A stretch of DNA of 64,000 nucleotides from Arthrobacter psychrochitiniphilus (GTDB lineage Bacteria; Actinomycetota; Actinomycetes; Actinomycetales; Micrococcaceae). Positions within the stretch are counted from its first letter, which is position 1. Each line of letters begins with the position of its first letter. Both the position numbers and the translations under genes were made by a program. The stretch spans positions 1 to 64,000 of the forward strand of contig NZ_QHLZ01000010.1 in NCBI RefSeq assembly GCF_003185915.1, read 5' to 3'. Of the stretch, positions 27,848 to 36,474 are shown in pieces. Under the pieces are notes generated by a model. It made no database searches. It was not told the origin of the DNA and saw nothing but the letters and a program-made list of their open reading frames with translations.

Positions 27848-28875
27848 TGACCGAGTCCGCCCCGCTGGTCCAGCCTGTTGGTGCCGAACCGCTGGCCGGG
27901 TTGCGCGTTGCCGTCACCCGGAGTGTGGACAGGGCTGGCGCGCTGCTGGCCGCACTTGCTGCGGCAGGGGCAGAACCGGTTTTGGTGCCGCTCATTGACT
28001 TCGAGGTCGCCGAGCAGAACGCGTTGGGTGCTGCAATGCGCAGGCTGGCCGCGGGAGAGTTCCAGTGGGTGGTCATCAGTTCCATCACCACCGTGCGGGC
28101 ACTAAAGCAATGGTGTGAAGGGGCCGGGACGTCCCTGGCCGCGCTCATTCCGGCAGGCACGTCCGTGGCCACGATCGGCCCAACCTCAGTAGACATCCTC
28201 GCCGCCGAAGGCATCTTGGCCGATCTAGCACCCACGGACGTGCAATCGGCCGCCGGGCTTGTTGCCTTGTGGCCCCCATTGGAGAATGACGCGGGCTCCG
28301 GCTGCAACCGTGTCCTGCTGCCGTCATCGAACCTGGCCGCACCCACCCTGCGCGACGGGCTCGCGGCCAAGGGCTGGGATGTTGAGGCCGTCACCGCATA
28401 CAAAACCGTTGACTACCCGGCGTGCACTGAACTAAGACTGACCGCAACGCTGGAATCTAGATCCCCGGAGCCAGGATGGCGTGATTCCCTTCCCTCTCTT
28501 CGCAAGCTCAGCGGGGAACCCTCGGGAATCTCTTATGAAGGTCGCCCAGCAACCGGGGAAATCTTAGTGCTCGCGAGGGAACCTAGATTCCAGCAGCTTT
28601 CCCCGGCCCAAGCCGCCGGGGAGATCCAGGCGGGGGCGATCAACGCCGTCGTACTTGCTTCGGGAAGCGCAGCCCGGCGGGTAGCTACAACCCTGACACC
28701 GCTACCCAAAGGCTGCCTGGTCGTTGCGATTGGGGAGCCCACACGGGCGGAGTCGGAGCGGTTGGGGATGCCCGTCGCGGCAACCGCGGAGCATCCCACG
28801 CCGGAAGGGATCGTGGCCGCATTGGCACGGGCCCGCACAAATTTTCAGAACCACACAGCTATGGAGTCATCATGA
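27847..28875 (+). CDS. hemD: Uroporphyrinogen-III synthase carrying an in-frame insert
   Basis: HemD cyclises hydroxymethylbilane with inversion of ring D. The family is poorly conserved, but the two-domain layout is visible: [34 protein letters not shown] at the start, [24 protein letters not shown], and [17 protein letters not shown] near the C-terminus. At 342 aa it is long for the family. The surplus sits between residues about 202 and 249, inside the second domain. That segment ([18 protein letters not shown] and onward) is Arg/Ser/Pro-rich, uses AGA twice plus AGG and TTA, and is bounded by inverted repeats, see 28451-28592. The gene overlaps hemC by 1 bp and hemB by 4 bp. Confidence 0.9.
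   Translation: MTESAPLVQPVGAEPLAGLRVAVTRSVDRAGALLAALAAAGAEPVLVPLIDFEVAEQNALGAAMRRLAAGEFQWVVISSITTVRALKQWCEGAGTSLAALIPAGTSVATIGPTSVDILAAEGILADLAPTDVQSAAGLVALWPPLENDAGSGCNRVLLPSSNLAAPTLRDGLAAKGWDVEAVTAYKTVDYPACTELRLTATLESRSPEPGWRDSLPSLRKLSGEPSGISYEGRPATGEILVLAREPRFQQLSPAQAAGEIQAGAINAVVLASGSAARRVATTLTPLPKGCLVVAIGEPTRAESERLGMPVAATAEHPTPEGIVAALARARTNFQNHTAMESS
28451..28592. repeat. Possible protein-coding palindromic element inserted in hemD
   Basis: TGGAATCTAG at 28451-28460 is exactly complementary to 28583-28592. Complementarity continues imperfectly inward, with CCC and ATTCCC blocks opposing GGG and GGGGAAAT. The 142 bp between contain no stop in the hemD frame and encode about 47 residues with several codons rare in this genome. 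The boundaries coincide with the part of the protein that HemD relatives seem to lack. The closest described analogues are the in-frame palindromic elements of Rickettsia genes. I see no second copy in this window. Confidence 0.5.
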
Positions 28876-29852
28876 GTTTCCCCCAGCACCGCCCACGCCG
28901 TCTACGCACCACCGCTGCCATGCGCAAGCTGGTGCGCGAATACGCCGTGGCACCATCGGATCTGATCCTGCCCGTTTTCATCCGCGAGGATCTTAGCGAA
29001 CCCAAGCCCATCACTTCCATGCCGGGCGTGGTGCAACACAGCACTTCCTCGCTCGTGGCGGCTGCGCGTGAAGCACTGGCCCTGGGGCTCGGCGGCATCA
29101 TGTTGTTCGGGATTCCTGCGGAACGCGACGCCACGGGAAGTGCCGGGCTGGACCCCTTTGGCGTGCTGAACAAAGCCATCCGCGATGTCCGTGCCGTGGT
29201 GGGCGATGAGCTCGTGGTCATGAGTGATCTGTGCCTGGATGAATTCACTGACCACGGACACTGTGGCGTGCTCGATGCCTCCGGGCAGGTGGATAATGAC
29301 GCCACCCTAGAAATTTACGCCAAGATGGCTGTGGCGCAGGCTGCTGCCGGCGCGCACGTTGTGGCGCCCTCCGGAATGATGGACGGCCAGGTCGCGGTGA
29401 TTCGGGAGGCCCTGGACGCCGCCGGTTACGCCGATGTTTCCGTACTGGCCTACGCAGCCAAGTACGCCTCAGCGTTCTACGGCCCGTTCCGTGAAGCCGT
29501 GGATTCCCAGCTCGACGGCGACCGCCGCACCTACCAAATGGACCCCGGCAACCGTCGCGAAGCCCTTCACGAGGTGGAGCTGGATCTGGCTGAGGGTGCC
29601 GACATTGTGATGGTCAAACCGGCCATGAGCTACCTGGACATCCTGGCCGACGTTGCCGCCATGAGCCCCGTCCCCGTTGCCGCATACCAAATCTCGGGGG
29701 AGTACGCCATGATCGAGGCCGCAGCCGCCAACGGTTGGATCAACCGCCGCGCCGCCATTGAGGAATCCGTGCTGAGCATTAAACGTGCCGGAGCCACCAT
29801 GATCCTGACGTACTGGGCGGCCGAATTGGCCGGCTGGCTGCGCGAGAACTAA
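28872..29852 (+). CDS. hemB: Delta-aminolevulinic acid dehydratase (porphobilinogen synthase)
   Basis: HemB condenses two 5-aminolevulinate molecules into porphobilinogen. The two Schiff-base lysines are in [13 protein letters not shown] and [12 protein letters not shown]. The metal region reads [15 protein letters not shown], so it keeps two of the three zinc cysteines of the E. coli type with Asp in place of the middle one, a form also known to me from mycobacteria. At 326 aa it is full length. The ATG overlaps the hemD stop (ATGA). Confidence 0.96.
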   Translation: MSFPQHRPRRLRTTAAMRKLVREYAVAPSDLILPVFIREDLSEPKPITSMPGVVQHSTSSLVAAAREALALGLGGIMLFGIPAERDATGSAGLDPFGVLNKAIRDVRAVVGDELVVMSDLCLDEFTDHGHCGVLDASGQVDNDATLEIYAKMAVAQAAAGAHVVAPSGMMDGQVAVIREALDAAGYADVSVLAYAAKYASAFYGPFREAVDSQLDGDRRTYQMDPGNRREALHEVELDLAEGADIVMVKPAMSYLDILADVAAMSPVPVAAYQISGEYAMIEAAAANGWINRRAAIEESVLSIKRAGATMILTYWAAELAGWLREN

Positions 29853-29890
29853 TTCACCCCCTCTCCTAATAACTACGCCAAGGATTTTTC

Positions 29891-31195
29891 ATGACCAGCT
29901 CACAAGAACTTTTTGACCGCGCCAAGACCCTCATGCCCGGCGGGGTGAACTCACCCGTGCGTGCCTTCGGCTCCGTGGGCGGAACACCGCGCTTCATGGT
30001 CAACGCCAAGGGTGCCTACCTCACCGATGCTGACGGCCGCGACTACGTGGACCTGGTCTGCTCCTGGGGTCCGGCGCTCCTGGGCCACGCCCACCCTGCT
30101 GTTCTGGCCGCCGTCCACACAGCCGTTGACCACGGCCTGAGCTTTGGCGCCTCCACCCCGGCCGAAAGTGAACTGGCCGCTCTTGTGCAGGGCCGGGTGT
30201 CCGGCGTGGAACGCCTGCGTATGGTCTCCACCGGCACCGAGGCCACCATGACGGCCGTGCGCCTAGCCCGCGGTTTCACGGGCCGCGATCTCATCATCAA
30301 GTTTGCCGGCTGCTACCACGGTCACCTCGATTCCCTGCTGGCCGCTGCTGGCTCCGGCCTGGCCACCCTGGCACTGCCCGGATCAGCCGGTGTCACGGCC
30401 GCAACTGCAGCCGAAACGCTCGTGTTGCCGTACAACGATCTTGCTGCCGTCGAGGCCGCGTTCACTGAGTACGGGGACCGGATTGCCGCCGTCATCACCG
30501 AGGCCGCGCCCGCCAACATGGGTGTTGTCACGCCGGGGGAGGGCTTCAACGCGGGGCTCTCCCGCATCACCGCCGCCCACGGCGCGCTGCTCATTCTGGA
30601 TGAGGTGCTGACAGGATTCCGTGTTGGCGCCTCCGGATACTGGGGCCTGACCGGCGCTTCAGAGGGGTGGACACCTGACCTGTTCACCTTTGGCAAGGTC
30701 ATTGGCGGCGGACTTCCCACGGCGGCCTTGGGCGGCCGCGCGGAGGTCATGGACTACCTGGCCCCACTGGGACCGGTGTACCAGGCAGGCACGCTGTCCG
30801 GAAACCCGGTAGCTATGGCCGCCGGTGTTGCCACACTGACCGCCGCAACGTCAGCCGTGTATGCCACCGTGGATGCACGCTCGCTGGAACTCTCAACTGC
30901 GTTGACCTCTGCCTTGTCCGACGAGGGCGTTGACCACTCCATCCAGCGGGCCGGGAACTTGTTCTCCGTAGCGTTTGGCACCTCCGTTTCCGGCGTGCGC
31001 AACTATGCAGATGCGCAGGGCCAGGAAGTGTTCCGCTACGCCCCGTTCTTCCACTCCATGCTCGATTCCGGGGTGTACCTGCCGCCGAGTGTGTTTGAGG
31101 CCTGGTTCCTCTCCGCCGCCCATGACGACAACGCCATGAACCGCATCTTTGACGCGCTGCCAGCAGCAGCGAAGGCAGCAGCCGCCGCCGTCTAA
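29891..31195 (+). CDS. hemL: Glutamate-1-semialdehyde 2,1-aminomutase
   Basis: HemL is the PLP enzyme that converts glutamate-1-semialdehyde, the HemA product, into 5-aminolevulinate. Motifs are [62 protein letters not shown] and the PLP lysine in [18 protein letters not shown]. At 434 aa it is full length. It ends the forward heme run, 38 bp after hemB, with its own AAGGA site. Confidence 0.96.
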   Translation: MTSSQELFDRAKTLMPGGVNSPVRAFGSVGGTPRFMVNAKGAYLTDADGRDYVDLVCSWGPALLGHAHPAVLAAVHTAVDHGLSFGASTPAESELAALVQGRVSGVERLRMVSTGTEATMTAVRLARGFTGRDLIIKFAGCYHGHLDSLLAAAGSGLATLALPGSAGVTAATAAETLVLPYNDLAAVEAAFTEYGDRIAAVITEAAPANMGVVTPGEGFNAGLSRITAAHGALLILDEVLTGFRVGASGYWGLTGASEGWTPDLFTFGKVIGGGLPTAALGGRAEVMDYLAPLGPVYQAGTLSGNPVAMAAGVATLTAATSAVYATVDARSLELSTALTSALSDEGVDHSIQRAGNLFSVAFGTSVSGVRNYADAQGQEVFRYAPFFHSMLDSGVYLPPSVFEAWFLSAAHDDNAMNRIFDALPAAAKAAAAAV

Positions 31196-31231
31196 CGCAC
31201 GAGAGGCCTCACAAAGCCGGGCTTGTTCTTG

Positions 31232-32266
31232 TCAGTGAGTCACGGTCACCCTTGTTATGAATGATTCTAGGCGCCGGTAGACCTCCTGGGACTCGGGATA
31301 GCGGAAGTTCTGCTGCCATGTGTGCTCAGTGTTGGAACTGCCCCAGCTGTAGACCATGGAGTCAACCGGGACGCCTTGCTCGCTGAGGGTTTTGATGAAG
31401 TTCATGTTGGAGTCATAGAAGAAATCCCGCTCCGAGGTGGTCACGAAAACGGGTGGGCAACGTGAATCGAGCCACTCGATGGGGGACATGTAGTGGGCGG
31501 CCTCGCGCAAAAGGTGATGCCGGACGTGGAGGTGCTTGTTTTTACGACGGCTGGCCGCATCATCGCCCTGGGGCAGGAGCATTCGGATGAAATTCAGGCT
31601 CATGACAAAGCCCTTGTCGAAGAACACCGAAAAGTCCACGATGCTGCAGTGCTGCACCAACCCACGCAATTGGTTCGGTTGCAGGGCCGAGTGCAGGTGA
31701 TAGTGTTCGGCAAGCTCCGAACGGATGGTGGCTGCAGCCATGAGCGCAGAGATTTGTCCACCAGCGGAGTCACCGCCGAGTACGATCCGCTCGCGATCGC
31801 CGTTGAAATGGTCAATGTGGTCCTCAACCCAGACCAACGCGGCGTTGGCGTCCTCCAGTACGTGTCCCAGATGGAAATTTGGGGCCATCCGGTAGTTCAC
31901 GTTGACCACCACCACGCCACTGGCGGCCTGACCTGCACAGTATTTGGTCAGGGACGCCTTGTCCCCGGACGTCCAGCCGCCACCATGGAAATACACGTAC
32001 ACGGGGAGGGGATGCAGGGCTTCTTCGCCGCTGGTGTTGGGAGGGGCCATGACATCGAGCAGGTGCCAATGGATGTGGTCGCCAACAAAGTCAATGTCAT
32101 GCCAGTACCGCACATCGGTGATGGGCTCAGAATTCAGGGTCCGCACTTCCACCTTGCTGATGGTGTGCATGAACATCCTCCACATCCACACCGGCACACG
32201 TGTCAGCATGCTCCTGGCCCTGCGGGCGGGGGCAAACGCGCCTTTGTGCGGCTGCTGTTCGGCCAT
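31232..32266 (-). CDS. Alpha/beta hydrolase, hormone-sensitive-lipase-like esterase
   Basis: The oxyanion-hole motif VYFHGGGWTSGDK and the nucleophile elbow LGGDSAGG place this 344-aa protein in the HSL/acetyl-esterase group of alpha/beta hydrolases. VNYRMAPNF follows the family pattern. The catalytic His is probably in SSNTEHTWQQNF near the C-terminus. The N-terminus has a basic, amphipathic region before the core and no clear signal peptide. It is convergent with hemL. Substrate unknown. Confidence 0.88.
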   Translation of the reverse strand: MAEQQPHKGAFAPARRARSMLTRVPVWMWRMFMHTISKVEVRTLNSEPITDVRYWHDIDFVGDHIHWHLLDVMAPPNTSGEEALHPLPVYVYFHGGGWTSGDKASLTKYCAGQAASGVVVVNVNYRMAPNFHLGHVLEDANAALVWVEDHIDHFNGDRERIVLGGDSAGGQISALMAAATIRSELAEHYHLHSALQPNQLRGLVQHCSIVDFSVFFDKGFVMSLNFIRMLLPQGDDAASRRKNKHLHVRHHLLREAAHYMSPIEWLDSRCPPVFVTTSERDFFYDSNMNFIKTLSEQGVPVDSMVYSWGSSNTEHTWQQNFRYPESQEVYRRLESFITRVTVTH

Positions 32267-32310
32267 GCTTCCAGATTACGCCCGCCGTGCTGGGCGGAAG
32301 CTGTGAATCC

Positions 32311-32386
32311 CCCTGTCCTCCCGCTGCTCGTGCCTCGCAGTGGGTCCCTCGGACATGTGGGCCCACCCTGTCCTCCCGCTGCTCGT
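32311..32386. repeat. 21-bp exact direct repeat in an intergenic region
   Basis: CCCTGTCCTCCCGCTGCTCG plus one T occurs at 32311-32331 and again at 32366-32386, 55 bp apart start to start. It lies between the hydrolase start and the ABC operon terminator hairpin. No gene covers it. It may be a duplicated regulatory site or the remains of a small repeat. Confidence 0.7.
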
Positions 32387-32391
32387 CAAAC

Positions 32392-32446
32392 AACGACGGC
32401 GGCACTTGCCCAACGCAACAAGCGTGGGGCAAGTGCCGCCGTCGTT
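32392..32446 (-). terminator. Large hairpin terminating the amino-acid ABC operon
   Basis: The arms 32392-32410 and 32428-32446 are perfectly complementary over 19 bp (AACGACGGCGGCACTTGCC and complement). Pairing continues to a 24-25 bp stem with one mismatch and a 5-nt AACAA loop. It begins 12 bp beyond the stop of the ATPase gene. The U-tract is weak, but the stem is strong enough to act as a terminator. Confidence 0.7.
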
Positions 32447-32458
32447 AGTTAAAAAGCG

Positions 32459-33196
32459 TTACAGCACGTCGGAGAGGAAGCCCTTCAGGCGGTCCGTCTT
32501 GGGGGCGCTGAACAGTTCCTCGGGGGGACCAGTCTCCACCACAACGCCGGCATCCATGAAAGTGACGGTGTCGGAGACATTGCGGGAAAAACCCATCTCA
32601 TGCGTGACAACAACCATGGTCATGCCGCCCTTGGACAGGTCGGTCATGAGCGCCAAAACACCCTTGACCAGTTCCGGGTCCAAGGCTGAGGTGGCCTCGT
32701 CAAAAAACATGACTTCCGGTTCCATCGCCAAGGCGCGGGCAATGGCCACACGCTGCTGCTGGCCACCGGAAAGGTTACCCGGCCGCGCGTCGGCCTTGTG
32801 CTTGAGACCCACCAGATCCAGCTGCTCCAGAGCCTTGGCCCGGGCCTGGTCCCTGGGCATCTTGCGGATCTTGATGAGCGCCAGTGCCACGTTGTCCAAC
32901 ACCGTTTTGTGGGGGAACAAATTGAACTGCTGGAAGACCATGCCAATACGGCGCCGGAGCTCGTCCGGGTTGTCCTTGAGGACGGATCGGCCATCGAGCA
33001 GGATGTCGCCCTGTTCCGGCTCGATCAGCCGGTTCATGACGCGCAGCAGCGTGGACTTTCCTGAACCGGAAGGTCCGATCACGGATGCCGTGGTGCCCTG
33101 CGGAACGTGCAGGTCAATACCGCGTAGCACCTTGTTGGAGCCGAACGCCAAATGGATGTTGGTGGCGCTCAGGGAGCCTGACTTAAAATCACTCAT
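32459..33196 (-). CDS. Polar amino-acid ABC transporter ATP-binding protein
   Basis: This GlnQ/HisP-type ATPase energises import of a polar amino acid. It has Walker [19 protein letters not shown]-loop FQQFNLFPH, signature [15 protein letters not shown], Walker [16 protein letters not shown] and H-loop VVTHEMGF. At 245 aa it is full length with no extra regulatory domain. It is third in a binding protein-permease-ATPase operon, 3 bp after the permease, and a strong hairpin follows it. Confidence 0.94.
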   Translation of the reverse strand: MSDFKSGSLSATNIHLAFGSNKVLRGIDLHVPQGTTASVIGPSGSGKSTLLRVMNRLIEPEQGDILLDGRSVLKDNPDELRRRIGMVFQQFNLFPHKTVLDNVALALIKIRKMPRDQARAKALEQLDLVGLKHKADARPGNLSGGQQQRVAIARALAMEPEVMFFDEATSALDPELVKGVLALMTDLSKGGMTMVVVTHEMGFSRNVSDTVTFMDAGVVVETGPPEELFSAPKTDRLKGFLSDVL

Positions 33197-33199
33197 GCT

Positions 33200-33958
33200 C
33201 TACGCACCCTTTCCAATAGCTGCGGCCGCTTCATCGGGCTCAATTTTCTGGGCCTTGCCCTCACGCATGCGCTTGTCCATGTAGTTCACCAAATGCGTGA
33301 GCGGGATAGTCAGGCAGAGGTAAAGCAATCCGGCGGCAATCAAGGGTGAGAGGTTGCCGGTGTTGGCGGCCGAATCGTTACCGACGCGAAAGATTTCCCG
33401 CTGAGAAGGCAGAAGACCGAGCATGTAGATCAAGGAGGAGTCCTTGATCAGGGAAATTAGTTGGTTCACCAGTGCCGGAAGGACCCGGCGGATGCCCTGG
33501 GGAATAACAACTAGGACCATTGCTGATCCGTAGCTGAACCCCAGGGCTCGGGATGCCTCGAGCTGACCCTTTTCAACGCTTTGAATGCCCGAACGGAAAA
33601 TCTCGCCAATGTAGGCAGCGGCCATGAGGGAGAGCGCCAAAATACCCAAGGGGTAGGGGTTGGTGCTCCCTGTCAAGATCCGGTACACCGGGCCCAGCCC
33701 GAGACCAATCAGAAGAATGGTCAAAATGGCTGGCAGTCCGCGGAAAATATCCGTGTAAATCCTGGCGATCCAGCGCGGGAAGGGATTGCGGGAAATGCCC
33801 ATCACGGCCAAGATCATGCCCAGGACACACCCGAAGAAGGCCGAGGAGACGGCCAAGATGAGGGTGTTGGGCAAACCGACTGTGAGCATTTCGGGGACTA
33901 CTGCCCCCATGGCCTCCCAGTCAAAAAACGTTTTTGCGAGCTGCTCAAGTACATCCAT
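33200..33958 (-). CDS. Polar amino-acid ABC transporter permease
   Basis: This HisM/GlnP-type permease has about five membrane helices, the N-terminal motif GLPNTLILAVSSAFFGCVLGM, the IFRGLPAILTILLIGLG stretch and the EAA loop QLEASRALGFSYGSAMVLVVIPQGIRRVLPALVNQ, which contacts the ATPase. Only one permease gene is present, so it would act as a homodimer. It is 3 bp from each flanking gene of the operon. Confidence 0.93.
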   Translation of the reverse strand: MDVLEQLAKTFFDWEAMGAVVPEMLTVGLPNTLILAVSSAFFGCVLGMILAVMGISRNPFPRWIARIYTDIFRGLPAILTILLIGLGLGPVYRILTGSTNPYPLGILALSLMAAAYIGEIFRSGIQSVEKGQLEASRALGFSYGSAMVLVVIPQGIRRVLPALVNQLISLIKDSSLIYMLGLLPSQREIFRVGNDSAANTGNLSPLIAAGLLYLCLTIPLTHLVNYMDKRMREGKAQKIEPDEAAAAIGKGA

Positions 33959-33961
33959 AAA

Positions 33962-34897
33962 TTAGGCCTTCGGAACCGTTACTGCCTTGGAACCGGGTGT
34001 CCAGTCCGCGGGCATGGGGCGGGTGGGGTACCACTCCTTGGTCAGCTTGGACCAGGTGCCATCGGCAATGACCGCATCCAGGGCGGAGTTCAGGGCATCC
34101 GTCAGCGCCTTGTTCTGTGAGTTCACAGCGTAGGCGGTGAAGTTTTGGGTGTTGACGATCTCCTCGGCAATGGCGGTGCCGTCGCCGTCCTTGACCTGGC
34201 CGGTGGCCTGCTGGGAAGGAGCAACCCAAGCGTCAACCTGGCCGTTCTTCAAGTTCGCGTAGGCCGTGTTGTAATCCGCGAAGCGGACAGCCTGCAAGCC
34301 CAAGGTGTTGGTGACGTAGTCATCCTGGACGGTGCCTTGAACAACAGCGATGCGGGTTTTGTCGGTCAGATCCGCAAAGCCCTTGATGGGCGAATCAGTC
34401 TTGGCAACAACGGCCATGTAACCGAAATCGTAACCGTTGGTGAAGCCAACATTCTTGCGGCGGGCGTCCGTGGTGGAGATGGAGGAGGAGCCAACGTCGA
34501 ACTGCTTGTTCTCCACCTGTGCGAGCAAGGCGCTGAAGTCAGTGGACTTGAATTCGACCTTCAGATCCAGTTTGGCAGCCATGGCGCGCAGCAGCTCGTT
34601 ATCGTAGCCGGTGAAAACACCGTCCTTGAGGAAGATGTTCGGCGGGGCGTCAGAGAGTGTACCCACCGAGATGATGCCGGGGGTGGTCAAGCCAAGCTCG
34701 TCCTTCTTGACGGAGTCAAGGGGGATGACATCGGCAGTGGTGTACTTATCCAGCGAAACCTGATCGCTGCCAGCCAAAGCGTCCGTGGACTTTGCGGAGC
34801 TGGTGTCACCGGCACCGCCGCCGCAGGCAGCGAGTGAGAAGGCCAGCGTCAAGGCAACCGGGACGGTTGTGAGCCACTTTAGGGCAGATTTCTTCAT
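33962..34897 (-). CDS. ABC transporter substrate-binding lipoprotein (polar amino acids)
   Basis: This is the extracytoplasmic receptor of the importer, family 3. The start at ATG 34897 gives a lipoprotein signal with lipobox LAAC (Cys25), then a Gly/Ser-rich linker. The mature domain shows FTGYDNELLRAMAAKLDLKVEFKSTDFSALL, FDVGSSSISTTDARRK and DLTDKTRIAVVQGTVQDDY, all typical of the family. A TTG immediately upstream is not needed. The ligand is unknown, possibly glutamine, cystine or another polar amino acid. Confidence 0.92.
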   Translation of the reverse strand: MKKSALKWLTTVPVALTLAFSLAACGGGAGDTSSAKSTDALAGSDQVSLDKYTTADVIPLDSVKKDELGLTTPGIISVGTLSDAPPNIFLKDGVFTGYDNELLRAMAAKLDLKVEFKSTDFSALLAQVENKQFDVGSSSISTTDARRKNVGFTNGYDFGYMAVVAKTDSPIKGFADLTDKTRIAVVQGTVQDDYVTNTLGLQAVRFADYNTAYANLKNGQVDAWVAPSQQATGQVKDGDGTAIAEEIVNTQNFTAYAVNSQNKALTDALNSALDAVIADGTWSKLTKEWYPTRPMPADWTPGSKAVTVPKA

Positions 34898-35242
34898 CAA
34901 TCGTTCACTTTCTTTACAGGTGCCCAGGCCGAAAAAAGGATCGGAAAGGGGGCGTAAGCATGGTGTGGGGAGTAAAAGAAGAACTCACAGGAGCTTCTTA
35001 GCAGGACTCAACCAACAAAACTAAATTATGTCATTCACTCCGAGAATATGGCGGATGTGAACTTATGGGCAGTCAAGTGTGGGAAGAAGGAAAGAATCTT
35101 CCGATCATTGGGCCATTTGTGCGGGCAGTGAACTGTGACCGGGGCAACGCAACGCACTACTGACGGGTAGAAAAGTTCCCGCCTTGGTGAATCGCGCCTG
35201 TGATTTAGGCCATAGCTGGGCGGGATCTTGCTAGCTGGTGGT
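34898..35242. other. 345-bp gap upstream of the amino-acid ABC operon
   Basis: This stretch is the leader and promoter region of the minus-strand ABC operon and the 3' flank of the exonuclease gene. It is less GC-rich than the genes around it and has no convincing reading frame. One modest hairpin (AGAAG...CTTCT around 34977-34999) is visible. I see no known riboswitch core, although the length leaves room for regulation. Confidence 0.5.
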
Positions 35243-35929
35243 TCAGGGCAGGACCGGCCAATCACCTTCGATGACTGCGGCAGGATCCTTGACCCGGCGC
35301 AAATAGGCCTGGAAATCGGCAGCTTGCTCTCTGGCCCACCCCTCTTGTGCTTTGTGCAGCTCGGTGGTGTCAAGGCGCAACGCGCTGTACTTGGCGGCGA
35401 GGGCATCAGCCAGCTTCAGCGTGGCCTCGGCGTCGGCAGCGGAGGTGTGGGCGTCCTCGAGCGTGATGCCGTACTCCTCGCACAAGGCCACCAAGGTTCT
35501 GCTGCCTTTGCGGAACCTGTCTAGATGTTTGTTGCAAATAAAGGGGTCAATGACGGGGGTTGCCGTGATTTGGGCCAGTCCATGGCGGTGTGCCTCACGG
35601 GCTAGCACCGTGAAGTCATAACTGGCGTTGAAGGCGATCACGGGAATATTGTTGGCAAACAGGGTGGACAGGACGGCGCCTATCTCGGCCGTGACCACAT
35701 CCGAGGGCCGCCCGTGCTCCCGGGCATGCTCGGAGGTGATGCCGTGGATGGCGGCGGCTTCCTCTGGAATGTCCATGCCGGGATCGGCCAACCATTCGTG
35801 CGTGTCCGCCACGGCTCCGGCCTCATCAAACACCACGATCGAGGCGGTGACGATCCGGGCCGTGCGGGGATCCTTGCCTGTGGTTTCCAAGTCAAAGGCG
35901 GCACGGGGATGCATATTCCAGCTAGTCAT
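35243..35929 (-). CDS. DnaQ-like 3'-5' exonuclease (DEDD family)
   Basis: The N-terminal Exo I motif AAFDLETTGKDP supplies the first two acidic residues, Exo II is FNASYDFTVL, and Exo III is near HTSAADAEATLKLADAL, so all metal ligands of the DEDDh class are present. At 228 aa it is a stand-alone exonuclease rather than the polymerase III epsilon subunit. The C-terminal 30 residues after the fold are charged. Likely substrates are single-stranded DNA or RNA ends; the biological role is not known. It is divergent from the alkyltransferase-like gene. Confidence 0.88.
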   Translation of the reverse strand: MTSWNMHPRAAFDLETTGKDPRTARIVTASIVVFDEAGAVADTHEWLADPGMDIPEEAAAIHGITSEHAREHGRPSDVVTAEIGAVLSTLFANNIPVIAFNASYDFTVLAREAHRHGLAQITATPVIDPFICNKHLDRFRKGSRTLVALCEEYGITLEDAHTSAADAEATLKLADALAAKYSALRLDTTELHKAQEGWAREQAADFQAYLRRVKDPAAVIEGDWPVLP

Positions 35930-35997
35930 TCCATAACGCTACCGCCTGCCATGGACATTGAAGCAACGGCAGGCCCGCGGCGAACTAGGCTTGAGCC

Positions 35998-36393
35998 ATG
36001 CGTGAGCAGTATATGGAAGCGGTTTTGGCGGTGGCGGCGCTAATCCCGTCGGCCCGGGTCCTCTCTTATGGCGATATTGCATCCCTTCTGGATTGTGGCG
36101 GGCCGCGGCAGGTTGGCGCCGTCATGTCAGCTCAAGGCAGCGATGCGCCCTGGTGGCGGGTGATCCGCGCCAGCGGTGCCGCGCCGCTGTGCCACGAAGG
36201 CCGGGCCCTGAGGCATTACCGCGAGGAAGGCACCGCTCTGCGCGGGGATGTCGGGGCGGTTGTCCCGGCCGGGAAGGCAGTCCCTTGGCGGGTGGACATG
36301 CGGGTTGCCCGCTGGAACCCTGCCGAGGCCGATTTTGACGCCATTGACGCAATTGCCGCCCTCCTGAAAGAAGCCGATGCAGGCACTGATTAA
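35998..36393 (+). CDS. Alkyltransferase-like (ATL) DNA-lesion-binding protein
   Basis: The protein aligns with the C-terminal DNA-binding domain of O6-methylguanine methyltransferase, shown by IPSARVLSYGDIASLL and RQVGAVMS. The alkyl-acceptor motif PCHRV is replaced by PWWRV (residues 51-55). Loss of the cysteine defines ATL proteins, which bind O6-alkylguanine without repairing it and hand the lesion to nucleotide excision repair. At 131 aa it is a little longer than most ATLs. It is followed by the adnAB helicase-nuclease genes, consistent with a repair neighbourhood. Confidence 0.88.
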   Translation: MREQYMEAVLAVAALIPSARVLSYGDIASLLDCGGPRQVGAVMSAQGSDAPWWRVIRASGAAPLCHEGRALRHYREEGTALRGDVGAVVPAGKAVPWRVDMRVARWNPAEADFDAIDAIAALLKEADAGTD

Positions 36394-36474
36394 GGACACG
36401 TTCGCCTGTCTCACTCACCAGCCTGCCAGCCACCTGAGAACAACAATGTCAGTGCCTCGTGATGGACTGAAAGC

